The position numbers were made by a program, and so were the translations under genes. From Isochrysis galbana (Eukaryota > Haptophyta > Isochrysidales > Isochrysidaceae), in assembly GCA_018136815.1 (NCBI GenBank), contig CM030932.1:3460614-3524613 (forward strand): a DNA stretch of 64,000 nt, read 5' to 3'. Of the stretch, positions 1 to 10,102 are shown one piece after another (position 1 is the first letter of the stretch; each line of letters begins with the position of its first letter). The notes under the pieces were generated by a model that saw only the letters and a list, made by a program, of their open reading frames with translations, had not been told where the DNA came from and ran no database searches.

Positions 1-48
<48 letters not shown>

Positions 49-92
49 CCCGCCCCCCCCCCCGCCCCCCCCCCCTCTTCTCTCTGTCTCCC
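1..92. repeat. (TC)n microsatellite and C-rich tract
   Basis: A pure TC dinucleotide run fills positions 1-44 and is followed by C homopolymers broken by single G or T bases. This is simple sequence with no coding content; it is cut by the window edge. Confidence 0.95.
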
Positions 93-881
93 TTGCATGC
101 TCTCCATCTCGCCCTTGTCTACGCTGAGCCAGGGGGTGTGGGGGGCTTTCCACCCCCTTGCATGCTCTCCTTCTCGCCCTCGTCTACGCTGAGAGAGAAG
201 GGGGGAAAGGGGGACGGGGAGGCAGGCAGAGAGGGAGGAAGAGGGGGTTGGGGGGGGGGGGGAGAACGGGAGGGAAAGGAGAGAGAGGAGGGGGGGAAGG
301 GGGGAAGAACAGAGAGGTTGGCAAGGGAGGGAGGTAGAGGGGGAGCGCTGGAGGTCTCTCCGAGAGTGAGGAAAAAGGATGGAAGCAAGCAGGAAGCAGC
401 AAAGATGAGGAAGAAACTTGGAGGTGGCAGGGTGTACGACATAAGAGACACTGTGTGTGGGAGAACCTGAGAAGCAGATGAAATAAGGAGTTGAGGCAGG
501 GTGGAGCTTAGGGAGAGAAAGAGAGGGAGTCAGCGCGCCTGTGGATTGTGGGCTGTGCACCACTGTCAATGCTGACAGGTGGAGACTACCATTGGGAGCG
601 ATGGAAGGAGGGCTTCATGCACCCTCTCTTCGAGACCGAGAAGTAGTTGCGACAGGGCTTCCTGTGATCACTTCACCTGGAGGGATGCTTAGATGGCTTG
701 AGTCGGGACGAGGGGGCTTGACACTGCCCGACGGCCAGTATAGACTACTCTGGGGGCGCCGCAGGGACAGTGAGGCCTTGGCGAAGGGATTGAACGTTCT
801 CATGGGGTGGGCATACAGCTTGGCGGGCTCGGCCCACGCATCCTCAGCTTAAGCGTACCGCGCCTGCGTGTCTCCGCGCAG
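93..881. other. Region upstream of Rab gene, no gene recognised
   Basis: Positions 190-310 are G/GA-rich low complexity. The rest must hold the first exon of the Rab gene that follows (start codon and beta-1 strand), but I could not find an exon ending in a hydrophobic beta-1 strand and a GT donor of the right phase. Short open frames here (for example 541-852) show no recognisable domain. Confidence 0.5.
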
Positions 882-1970
882 GCCAGCCGGGAGTGGGCAA
901 GACGTGCCTCGTGTACCGCTACTTGTACAACACATTTGGAGAGACCATCTCGGTGTGGGCGTCGGCCGCAATGCGCTCGTTGACGCGTCGTGCTGCACAC
1001 GCTTGCGCACACTCATCCCCAGCACCGCTGCTCCCGCTCGCAGACGATTGGCGCCTCTTTTGCAATGAAGAAGATTGAGGCCAACGGGAGGCCATGCAAT
1101 CTAGGGATTTGGGTGTGTGCTGCTTCGACCAACGATGTTACATGTTCCCCCGCACGTCAGTACTGCGCCACCTCACACACGCCGATTTGTGCCGCCCTCA
1201 CACACCCCCGGTAGGACACTGCGGGTCAAGAGCGCTTCGACTCTTTGTCAAGCTTCTACTGCCGTGGAGCTCGCGCAGCCATCATATGTTTCGACCTCAC
1301 CGATAGGTCCGTCTATACTACGGCCCATGGCTGCATGGCCGGGTGGTAGTTGAGGCACCAGCGCGCTTCTTTTGGCATGCGCTGCTCCAAGGGACCACGA
1401 ACTCATGCTTGGCCCGTTGCGCTGACCTCAGGGCTTCGTTCGAGTGCCTTCAATCAAAATGGATCAAAAAGGTGCTAGAGGAGGCAGAGCCGGGCTGTCA
1501 CATTTGCTTGGTGGGCACCAAACTCGACTTGGTGCAGGCAGGGATGGCGACACGCGGAGTCGCCAAGGAGGTGAGGCGGTGATTACGCTTGTAACACTCG
1601 GCTTCTCAGCACAGCGCCTCGAATGCCTACTTGACACAAGTGCCTCTTATCCGTGCGTAGGAGGTCGCAGCAGTCGCAGCGAAGCACCAGGCGGACGTCT
1701 TCGAGACTTCCGCTAAAGCAGGGACAGGCGTGGCAGACATATTCCAGTGCGCTGTGCGGCCCGTTGGCTGCTCTCTCCTTAAAGACGACACCATGACTTG
1801 GGCCTTCAGTGTCTATACTCGCTTTCCTTTTTGAGTGGCTCTCTCCCATGCCCTCTTGTTATAGGTGTATCGTGGAGCATTTTCACTCACGTGCCAACGC
1901 AAACGGCAGCGCCAACAACGGCATATCGGTGGCCAGCCCTCAAGTGCGCGAGAACGGTGGCTGCTGCTGA
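882..1970 (+). CDS. RAB24-like: Rab24-like small GTPase (5' exon not identified)
   Basis: Six exons can be read: 882-952, 1044-1112, 1215-1306, 1432-1570, 1661-1746 and 1865-1970, all with GT-AG introns of 90-125 bp and matching phases. The spliced protein has the P-loop GQPGVGKT, the switch I threonine in TIGASFA, the G3 box WDTAGQERFD split across an intron, the G4 box GTKLD, the G5 box ETSAK and a C-terminal GGCC geranylgeranylation motif before the stop. Best family fit is Rab24 (NTIGAAF, LGIWDTAG, YRGAKAAI, CGTKSD in the animal protein), whose members act in autophagy and late endocytic traffic on membranes. Unlike animal Rab24, which has serine, this protein keeps the catalytic glutamine of DTAGQ. 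The first exon lies upstream and is unplaced. The family call is secure as a Rab, slightly less so as Rab24. Confidence 0.88.
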
Positions 1971-2406
1971 TGAGCTACACTGCATAGTGAGCGAAGGCTC
2001 TTGAACTTGCGATATGCTTGCTGGCCACTCGCGCCTACTACAGGTGGTCATTGTACGCTTTGAATTTCCTTAGAGAATAGCCAGTGCGGGTGTCCCACAG
2101 ACTCTTGGGCTTGACTCTTGGGCTCGAGCTGCACTCGTGTCCGTACATCACATATCCCTCGGTGCAAGCTGAGGCCGGGCCCGGGCTGATGGGTCCGACG
2201 GTTCCGAGTGTTGGCGTGGCTCCGGGATAACTGCGACTTCATCCACGCAGTTGCTTGTTTAAAGCCTTCACGGGTGGGATGTAGAATTGGCGGACGTATT
2301 TGTGAACCGTTTCCAAATTCGTCTTCATAAGAAGCTGAAGCTGAAGATTCAGGTCTACCAGCACCTAGAGCGCACACGGCACTAGAATCTGCCACTCGAG
2401 AAAAAC
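1971..2406. other. Intergenic, nothing recognised
   Basis: 3' flank of the Rab gene. I see no motif-bearing frame on either strand. A LINE 5' leader begins at about 2402. Confidence 0.5.
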
Positions 2407-3512
2407 TATTGTTATAGTTTTAGCGATGGAGCGCGCTCCGCCGGCTCCCACCTCCCAGCCCACCACAGTCACGACGCCCCAACGGGGCCGCCCGAAGCCA
2501 CCGGAGCCCAAGGGCGCGCAGGCCGCCGCCCCTGCCCACGGCGACGTCGACATGCTCCCGCCTCCTCCCTCCGATCAGACCTCACAGAGGGTGGGAACAG
2601 GCAGAGCCCTGTTTCCCCCCAGAACAACAGAGCCAGACACAGGCTCAGCCGCCAGCAGCTTCTGCCGCCCAGCTACCCATGCAAGGACTCCCCATGGGTG
2701 TGGCAGCTCTGCTGCCACCTCCATGGAGGCAACTCCTACCAGCTGTGCACCCCTCGTGGGCGGGCACTTCGTCACACAACAATCAATCTTGGGAGCCTTT
2801 ACGGCTTCCAACCCTCCAAAGAACAGTTCTCAGAAATCATACGCCGAGGCGGCTGGCCCCAAGGGGAAGCAACCAGCAGGAGCACAAAAAGTCCAACCTC
2901 AACCCTCCCAGCAGCCTCAGCTGCCCTCGCGCAAGCGAGCGGACCCTCAATCGCACCCGAAGCCGACTCACACAAACACCACCCCACTTGCTCCCCCCCC
3001 TCTTGATGTGGAGGAGGAGCCGGAAGACACTCCCTTCTTCATTCAGCTAGCAGCTAGCTCAGCTAGCTGAGGACAAGAAGGATGTCAAAAGTGAGGACGT
3101 GGCAACCTTCATGAAATTCCTCCTATCCAAGCTGGACGGCTTGGATGCCACCCCGGACGGGATGGATAAAGGCCCCGCAAAGGCCCATGGATTTTTATGT
3201 CGATGAAGACGCCCACGACCAATTCAAAAGCGCCTACGGTGACAAGCTTCAAGCTGTCCTCTCGGGCGTCCCGCACGAGTTCGCGGTCACCTACGGGGCC
3301 TTAGCCGACTCGGCCCCTCGCAAATCGAGCGCTCTCCGTTCCTCCCTTAAGGAGGTGGCCACGTACATCGTATTTCGCATCTTTGACCCCGTCAAGGCGT
3401 ACAAGACAAAGACCCGACATCTGGCTAGCGCTTTGGAGCGCTAGGGCTTCCACGTACTAAAAAGGGCAACCAACAGCGAGCCAAAACTACCCTAGAAGGG
3501 ATCACGAAGGTG
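2402..3512 (+). mobile_element. LINE copy A: 5' leader plus ORF1 N-terminal part
   Basis: The leader (aaaactattgttatag, then ATGGAGCGCGC at 2426) also occurs at 31075 and 55135. The reading frame 2426-3070 gives a Pro/Ala/Gln-rich ORF1 N-terminus ending in EEEPEDTPFF; a short GCTAGC repeat expansion near 3050 then shifts the frame. The conserved ORF1 core continues at about 3105-3440 (FYVDEDAHDQFKSAYGDK, APRKSSALRSSLKEV) to a stop at 3442-3444, and DNA similarity to the 55-kb copy runs on to about 3512. There a fold-back sequence interrupts it. No endonuclease or RT follows. It is a dead, truncated copy of the LINE described at 55115-59514. Confidence 0.85.
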
Positions 3513-3735
3513 GGAGTGGGTCTTTTTGTTACCAAAATCGGGTCTATTTTTGTTACCAAAAAATCGGGCGGCAATCGGATGGATCGAGGCTGAATCGAGA
3601 CTAAATCGAATAACGTTTTCATACAATCGACAATCGGTCATGAATCGGTTATGAATCGGTAGTGAATCGGCCCCGATTATGCCCCGATTTGAATCGGGGC
3701 CCGCTCCCGTCCGATTCACTACCGATTCACTAGCG
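3513..3735. repeat. Fold-back sequence built of AATCGG units
   Basis: Begins with two copies of a unit reading ttgttaccaaaa..tcggg, followed by many degenerate AATCGG/AATCGA hexamers. The 18-base arm gaatcggtagtgaatcgg (3651-3668) is exactly inverted at about 3712-3729, so the segment can form a hairpin around ccccgat blocks. It sits between LINE ORF1 sequence and a retropepsin-like fragment. Confidence 0.7.
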
Positions 3736-3975
3736 GGTCCGTCAGTGGTCACCACCGCCCTGCTAGCCAACCTTCCGGCGGACGCGTGCGTCGACCGACT
3801 AGCGGACGCCGCCGTGTCACCTCTCCATGGACCGGACGGCCTACCCCTCATCACACGAGGCAAGGCTCGAATCATCTTTTCCGTGGGCGGCCGCCCTTTT
3901 CGCCACGTCTTCACCGTCATCGAGGCCCACAACCCACAACCATTGGTTCATCCAGACCCTCCCACTAGGCTCTAA
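3736..3975 (+). pseudogene. Retropepsin-like (aspartic protease) fragment of a retroelement
   Basis: The frame reads AGPSVVTTALLANLPADACV followed by GPDGLPLITRGKARIIFSV. It matches the minus-strand segment near 40.8-40.9 kb, which reads ADTGAGPSVVTTELLAALP. DTGA is the catalytic motif of retroviral-type aspartic proteases; here the DTG part itself is missing because the upstream sequence is the fold-back repeat. It is therefore a broken protease domain of an LTR-type element. The assignment rests on one motif seen in the sister copy. Confidence 0.55.
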
Positions 3976-4877
3976 AGTCACCACAGCACCATGCACGCGA
4001 TTACGCCAAGCGGGGTTCGGGAAGCAGCAGCGGCCCTTCCTCGCTTCTTCTTAGCCCCCCGTGTGGCGTGGCCCTTCGCCCTTCCTCCCTCTTCGCTTGA
4101 TTGATTCCGCGGAGGTGATGCGAGCGCGCAAGATGGCGCGGCTCCGCGTCACTTACGTAGGGGTGGGGAGGGGAAGACAAAAAAAAACCGCGAGTCGCTT
4201 CTTCGGGCTGTTTTTTTTCTTGAGAAACTGGGCGAATTCCCCCCGCCCTTTTCCGTCCTTTCCGTCGCGGGGGGGGGGAGCGATGACGTCCCCGGCCCAC
4301 CCTAACAGGCAGACCTTCGCCGCACTCCAGAAGGAGTGTGGCGGCGGTCCGCCCCTCCGCACGAGAGGGAATCGGTTGAGACGGTCCTAGCGGCCCTCTC
4401 ACCGGTCCCTCGACGTTCCCGCCATCCTCAGAGTCCGTTATTCCTTTTTCACCTGCCAGCATCCTGGTCGCTGCCCCCACCTCACCCACACCTCATGCCC
4501 CTGCCCAGTGACATGATGAACGGCGACCCGACGCGCTCCGACGCGCATCAAGAGCGCGAAAGCACTTATGCGGAGCTGCCCTGCCTCGCAATCACCCCAG
4601 CCGCTCGCTCCGAACCCGATGCATGCAAAGTGGAGCGCCCCCTCACCCACGCAAGTGCAAACCGCGCAGTATTCAACCTGTGCTCGGTCCAGGCGCTCGA
4701 GCAATGTTTACGACTCACAGAATCTTTCACGGGCGGCGTGTACGACTCTCTACCACCAAAGGAGCAGGACGCCCTTTTTGAGCTAGCTCGTCTAACGGTA
4801 AAGCCCACTAGCCTCCACTAGCCACTAGCCCTCCCTCTATATAGTAGTATTACTTTTATTTGATTGGGAAGTCGCAG
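3976..4877 (+). other. Retroelement-like segment with a 161-residue open frame
   Basis: An open frame at 4336-4821 encodes 161 residues without a recognised domain. DNA at about 4280-4345 (gcgatg...ttcgccgca/gctccag) resembles 39935-39995, which could encode a related start (PAFAALQRE versus QTFAALQKE). I read both as possible starts of one retroelement gag gene, with low confidence. The remainder holds nothing recognisable. Confidence 0.3.
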
Positions 4878-4929
4878 TTCACTCTTAAGAGCTCATAGAC
4901 AAGTTCACTCTTAAGAGCTCATAGACATC
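4878..4929. repeat. Two-copy tandem repeat, about 26 bp
   Basis: The unit ttcactcttaagagctcata(gacaag) occurs twice back to back. No function is evident. Confidence 0.85.
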
Positions 4930-5449
4930 CCTATTTGGCTAAGTAGGTACGGGATGAGCGAGCAATCGACAAGGCTGACCACGCCGAGCTGGACAAATAC
5001 ATCGCCGTATGTAAAAGAATGTAGATATACGTTCAAATTATGGGCAGCTAGCTCGTGTCTCAACCCCACCATAACCACCGGTACCCAACCAGCAAAAAAA
5101 ACGCCGGTTGGCGACCATGAGCGGCTTTCAAGCGATCGCCAAAGTGGCAACGCTCAACTGAGCGGGCCCGTCGATTGCACCCGACCAAAAAATGAGATTT
5201 TTCGCCCCTCAGAGCGCGCGCGCGCGAAAGAACTAGAAGCTGAGACTTGGAAGGTGCATTCCTACCATCACAACAAAGTGTCCCATGCCATCATAAGGCC
5301 AATTGGGCCCAATTCTGAAAAGTCGATTTTTCCCCTCCCCACCCCTAACTTACGAGTCGAGCCATGCCGCCTTGGCGGCTGAAGAAGAAGCGGGGGCGAA
5401 GGTGCGAGCACAGGTGCGAAGCCGCAGGCGGAAGACGGAGGAGCGGAGG
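4930..5449. other. No gene recognised
   Basis: Mixed-composition sequence between retroelement debris and the 3.4-kb terminal-repeat element. Short frames on both strands lack domain motifs. Confidence 0.5.
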
Positions 5450-5459
5450 AGGTGGCGGT

Positions 5460-5480
5460 AGGGGTTGGCAGAAATATCCG
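5460..5480 (+). repeat. Left terminal inverted repeat
   Basis: 21 bp beginning AGGGGTTGGCAGAAATATCC. It is the exact inverse of 8848-8868 and directly follows the target-site copy at 5450-5459. Confidence 0.9.
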
Positions 5481-7476
5481 GATATATCCATTGGATATTT
5501 GGGCAGATTTTGGCAGGATTAGATATCTCCTGGATATTTGGGTGGGAGCCTTGGATACTTGACGGATATTTGGGTGGTCGAGGGGCGCCTGAGCGAAAAT
5601 AAAACCCCACAATCAAGAAAACAAAACCATTGAGGGGCTCGTGGCTGGCCAGGGGGTCACCAGCGAACGAGGTCCCATAGAAAGTAGACGGTGGATACGT
5701 GAATAAAGTGGCTGAATATGTAATGTTGTAGAAAAAAAATCTTCTTAAAAATTCCCGCTACATGCGCGGCGTGAGGTCGGGCATCTCCAGTGGAGTTTTG
5801 GACGGGGAACGAACGGCGAACGAGGGGCAGTGGGGCGGCGAGGCGCTCCTAGCGGCCCTAGTGTATTGGGTTGTAAGAGATCGTTAGACCTACAAAGAAC
5901 TCTTCCCTCAGGGAGGGAGCCTAGGCTGCTAGAGTGCAGCGACGCAGCGAACAACGACGGACAACGAACCTGAGGACAACAACCTACACCGACTCACGAA
6001 CACACCGGAATCATTCACCCAAACCAAGCAAATTATCCAGCAACCACGACCCCAAATCACCGATAACTCAAACACTCGCGAGAAAGACGGAGAGAGAGAG
6101 CGAGGGAGAGAGAGAGAGAGAGAGACTCCGCGGCGACGGCCGGAGCGTGTCTCCCTTTTAGCTTTCCGGCGGAGAGTCCGAAGAGGAACGTTATGTCGCG
6201 CGACCGCGGCGATCACTTCGGATACACATCGCAACGAGATATAATACTTGCGAACGAAGAAATCTTGCCGTTGAGCGTGAACCTTCTAGACGCTTCCATC
6301 GAGCAACCCTGAATAACAGCCAAGGGGAAGAAACACCAAAGGGGCCAAGGGCTTGCATGTTACTTGCATCTAGGGGAAAGATTCCCTCACCTAGGAAGCG
6401 AACCTACACCGGTCTCCAAGGGGAGATGGCAAATTAAACCTCGAAACCTCGAGTGGGTAGAGCACCTGACTCGCTCGCCAAACACCTTGACCGAGTAGAA
6501 AGAAGCAAGACCCTACAAGCCAAGGGTAGCGGACCTAGAGAATGTGAGAGGAAGTTTCCGCACGCCAACGCGAACGCCAAACGCGGGAAGACGACGAAAC
6601 CCTAACCAGGCTAAGCAGAACCTACGAAGAACAAGCCTGGACGACAACGAAAGTTAGCAAGTCCCAAGAAGGAACCGGAACCCAACGAGAAACGACAAAG
6701 ACCAAAAGCGTTCAATTATCCCCATCCCTGCCAGTTTTCCATGCGGTCGGAGTGATGGCGATTGGACGCCTTCCGCGTGTAGACTGATGGTGATTGAACG
6801 CTTTTCTATGCTGTGGGTGATGGTGATTGAACGCTTCTCGCCTAAGCCTTGCAAGAAGCCAAACAAGCCTTCACAAGGTAACCCGAGAGCCTGAGACGAA
6901 CGCGCAGCGAGCGACAGGCGACCTGTCTCCTTTAGGTCAAGATTGCCCGAAAGGAGGAAACCTGGAATCTAGACCTGACAAACAGGCTAGACGGAACGAA
7001 ACGAGAACTCGAATTCTAGATCGCTAGGGACGAATCCTACCAACCTAGATGTGCCTGAGCTTCACCGTGTGGCCGCACGGCGAAGCACCTGGAGATAAGA
7101 GCCTGGAAATCGCATCATCTAGGATGAATGCGACACCGGCACACGAAAAAAAAAACTTTTTAATATCCTCGCCTCGCCCGTGGCAATGGAAGACACTCAC
7201 GAAGCCACGCTCTTTCTCCTCCCACTCCCTCACTCCCTGCCTTGCGGCAACTCCCCTCGTGCTCTACTTAGGGGCCCGGGTCGTTTGGGGGGTCCGAGTT
7301 AAGCGGGGTGCACCTGTCCCCAACGGTATGTTCTCGCCTCCCTCCTGTTCCGTTGAGTGACCTGTTGATACTATGAGTGCTTCGGGGTGTAGTCGTACTA
7401 ATGTGTGCGTCCGTATATCCGGTATGTCCGTAATTATGGTCGATGTCATACGGTCGGAGCGGGTTGTCGTGTCTGT
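5481..7476. other. Left interior of the TIR element, non-coding
   Basis: After subterminal ATATCC/GGATAT repeats this part has no recognisable gene. A unit reading tgatggtgattgaacgctt recurs three times at about 6752-6840 with small changes. Given the LINE domain that follows on the minus strand, some of this may be LINE 3' sequence or filler; I could not align it to the LINE 3' ends at 32.5 and 59.3 kb. Confidence 0.5.
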
Positions 7477-8724
7477 TCATGCGAGCCTCTCAGCTAGGCC
7501 GAGGGCTTCTGCTACGAGGCCAAATTCTTTACTTGGTTGTAGCCTACCTTGTTCATCCTTAGTAAATATAGGGCTGTTGAGTTCTGTCGCTTTTTTGATC
7601 TTAGGTTTTCTCCCCTGAGCGGCCTTATACGTGCGCATAGAATTGTAAGGATCCGGCGAGTTAGTGCCTCGGACCAGGGTGGCGAATCTTATCAGCGTGG
7701 ACTCCAGGACTGGTATATAGTGGTATTTGTGCGCCTCGAACTCTACTCTGTAGAAGTCTTTTATTATATGTTTCCATGCTATTATGTAGAGCGCTTTTAG
7801 GCTATCGGGAGTGTTCGTACCGGGGTATGCGAAGAGTCTATCTTTCACTTTCTGTGCACTCGATCTCTTAGCAGTAGGCGTGTGTTTTGTAAGGGCGTCT
7901 ATTGTTTCGAATATCGTTTTCGTCGCGGGGCACCACGCTAGATGGCACGAGTCTTCTCGGTGGCCGTGGCACAGTCTACATTTGTCTGTCGGGCTGTCTG
8001 GGAATCTGTTTCTAGTGCCGATCCTCCTGTGCGTGATATGTTTGAAGTGTAAGTGTTTATCCGTGTGTTTTAGCAACGGCATTGTGTATAGTCTAGCTAT
8101 GTGTTTCCATTCCTCTTTCGTGATGCTAAGTCTATTCTCCCACGCGGACCTCGCCGCTTGTGGGGCGTTTTTCCGATTCGTTTTGATCACTTCTTTGGTG
8201 ATGTCGGAGACGGAGATCGCGTCCAGCGCGATCCTTCCTTTTCGTATGGCGTATTCATCCGCTAGAGGGTATTCCATGAATCTCGGGCCTTTATATCCGC
8301 CCTCCCATTTTGCCGGTTGGTGGTAGTATTGGATTTCTTCGGCTTCCGCCACATTCCCGGTGCCGGCTATCTCTCCTAAATAATCGGTGTCAGCGTGTAG
8401 CCAGATGTTGTTGAATCTGCTTATGAATCTTTCGTCTTCCGTGACTCTAACTTCTCTGCGAGATAGCGCATCCCCTGGCTCCTGTGGCTGGGTGCCGCAA
8501 GCGTGCGGCTTCTCTCCTTTAGTGTCTTGGGGGGGGCGCTCTTTCGCTCGCTCTAACAGTCTTGTTGCATAATCTACGACTATGTCCCATGAGTCAAGAA
8601 AGTCCTTTTTATGTATCACGCGGCCTTCGTGCATGAAGGTTTCGGGCAGGTGCTCTACATATGCCGAGCACTCTTCCTTGCTGTACGGCCGACACCGGCA
8701 CACGAGCATGCGAGCATGGCGCAA
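7477..8724 (-). pseudogene. LINE C-terminal domain (CCHC finger), minus strand
   Basis: A 415-residue open frame is homologous to the C-terminal part of the LINE at 57998-59194. It starts near KEECSAYVEHLP (compare MEECAAYLPGGE), shares LHFKHITHRR with LHFKHVLHRR, and has a zinc-knuckle CRLCHGHREDSCHLAWC (CX2C...HX4C) as in the post-RT region of many LINEs. No RT or endonuclease precedes it, so it is the detached 3' end of an ORF2. The reading frame is open over its whole length, which suggests recent capture or a constraint on the domain. Confidence 0.85.
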
Positions 8725-8847
8725 CAGCTATAGCGCGTGAACGCGTGTTGCTATTAATAACGCATGAGCCGGATATTTTTCTGGATATTTGGGTAGCTTG
8801 GTGGATATTTTGCGGATATTTTTGCTGGATATTTGGGTCCGATTTTT

Positions 8848-8868
8848 CGGATATTTCTGCCAACCCCT
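8848..8868 (-). repeat. Right terminal inverted repeat
   Basis: Exact inverse of 5460-5480 and immediately followed by the target-site copy aggtggcggt at 8869-8878. Confidence 0.9.
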
Positions 8869-9006
8869 AGGTGGCGGTGGCCAGACTATGGGGCGCCAAG
8901 CAGCTATAGTAGCCTATCCCCTATTATGTTTATGAGAGTGAGTGTGAGTGCCATGACGACTTCTTCCTAGACAATAAACAATCGCATTGACAAATACAAC
9001 TTTGGC

Positions 9007-9187
9007 AACCTAGATGGGAAATACAGTGCAGGGGCCTGCAAACACAAACACAAACACAGCCAAATACATTTCAAATACATTATTCGATGCCTACAACCCA
9101 GTACCAGGACGCACTTCAAATACAGCCAAGTACATATGTATTTGGTCTCTGGCCAAATACGGTAAATACGTATTTCCCATCTAGGTT
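9007..9187. mobile_element. Short MITE with AAATAC-rich interior
   Basis: Ends are inverted repeats: aacctagatgggaaatac at 9007-9024 and gtatttcccatctaggtt at 9170-9187. The interior repeats AAATAC/caaacac motifs near both ends, a subterminal pattern seen in hAT-like MITEs. The flanks read TTGGCA on the left and TTGGTA on the right, a possible imperfect 6-bp target duplication. It has no coding capacity. Confidence 0.75.
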
Positions 9188-9259
9188 TGGTAATGACAAT
9201 AATATGTAGCTGTGTATGGTCTCGGCCTGGGGTTTATGATCTACTCCGGTTGAGGCTCG

Positions 9260-9425
9260 TTGGGAAGAGAGAGGAGGATCGCACCACATTTTCTGACGAT
9301 GATTTTCGGGGGGACAGGTGGGCCCCCTGGGAGTTTGTTGTGGGCTTTGGAGAATGGTCGAAAAATGTCACCCCCCCCATTAGTATTCGTACTTCAAAAT
9401 CCCTGTTTGACCGGCCTAGTATACT
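9260..9425 (+). repeat. Dispersed repeat ending GTTTGACCGGCCTA (copy 1)
   Basis: The order of blocks gcaccacattttct, gacgatgattttcg, ggtcgaaaaatg, C-run, ttcaaaatccctgtttgaccggccta is shared with 41850-41998 and 42030-42182. The family is about 160 bp, GC-rich in the middle and always ends with GTTTRACCGSCCTA. It could be a SINE or the 3' end of a larger element. Confidence 0.65.
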
Positions 9426-10102
9426 TAATACCCCGCCGGCGCAAGCAGTGACGAAACGCCGAGAGCGCGACGGCGGCGGGCGGGTTCGTCCGTAGAAGTT
9501 AGAGAGGGCGGCGAGGAGGCTCCGGGCGGAGAGAGAGAGAGGGCGCGACGAGGAGAGAGGAAGGAGAGAGGCGGCGGCTCTTCTCTTTCTCTAGTGTGAT
9601 TATTTCTCTACTCTGCCTTCTCTCTCCTCTCTCCTCTCCATCTCCCTTGCTGGGAGCTTCCCGATCTTTGCCCTCTATCAACCAGTCATATATTCACGTA
9701 TCTTGGTTGACTTATCCGTTCACGGATCTCCTGCTTTCCACGTCTTCGTCGTCTTCTTCCACTCCTATCGCCTCTCCCCCCCCCCGGTCTATTTTCTATT
9801 TTCGTATTGATTTGGTCTCAAAGACTGATCTCCTCCCCCTCCAAGCACTCAAAACCTCCCGGACTTATTCTGAAATGACCCTTTTTATTAGCTATCGGGT
9901 GCTGCCCCGCGCTCTCTCTCTCGCTCTCTCTCGCTCTCTCTCCCTCCTCCCCTCCCTCCCCCTCTCTCTCCCCCCACCCCCATTCCTTCTTCCCCCACAT
10001 CCCATTCTTCCCTTTTTCTTACCCGAAACTCCGCGATCTATTATTCACTCTCCTTTGGCGCGCGCTCTCTCTCTCTCCTCTCTCCCCCCTCTCTCTCTCG
10101 CG

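Larger units (their letters stand above)
5450..8878. mobile_element. 3.4-kb TIR element with 10-bp target-site duplication
   Basis: The flanking direct repeat aggtggcggt lies at 5450-5459 and 8869-8878, exactly abutting perfect 21-bp terminal inverted repeats (5460-5480 and 8848-8868, beginning AGGGGTTGGCAGAAATATCC). Inside each end lie several subterminal copies of GGATATTTGGGT-like units (5480-5580 and 8762-8850). A 9-11 bp duplication is typical of Mutator-like elements; Merlin and some other superfamilies are alternatives. No transposase is visible. The right half holds the C-terminal domain of a LINE on the minus strand (7477-8724), so the element looks non-autonomous and carries a captured or nested retroelement piece. 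Confidence 0.85.

Noticed and set aside
6437-6480. tRNA-like A box (gagtgggtagagcacctg)
   Set aside because: No matching B box or cloverleaf could be folded downstream.
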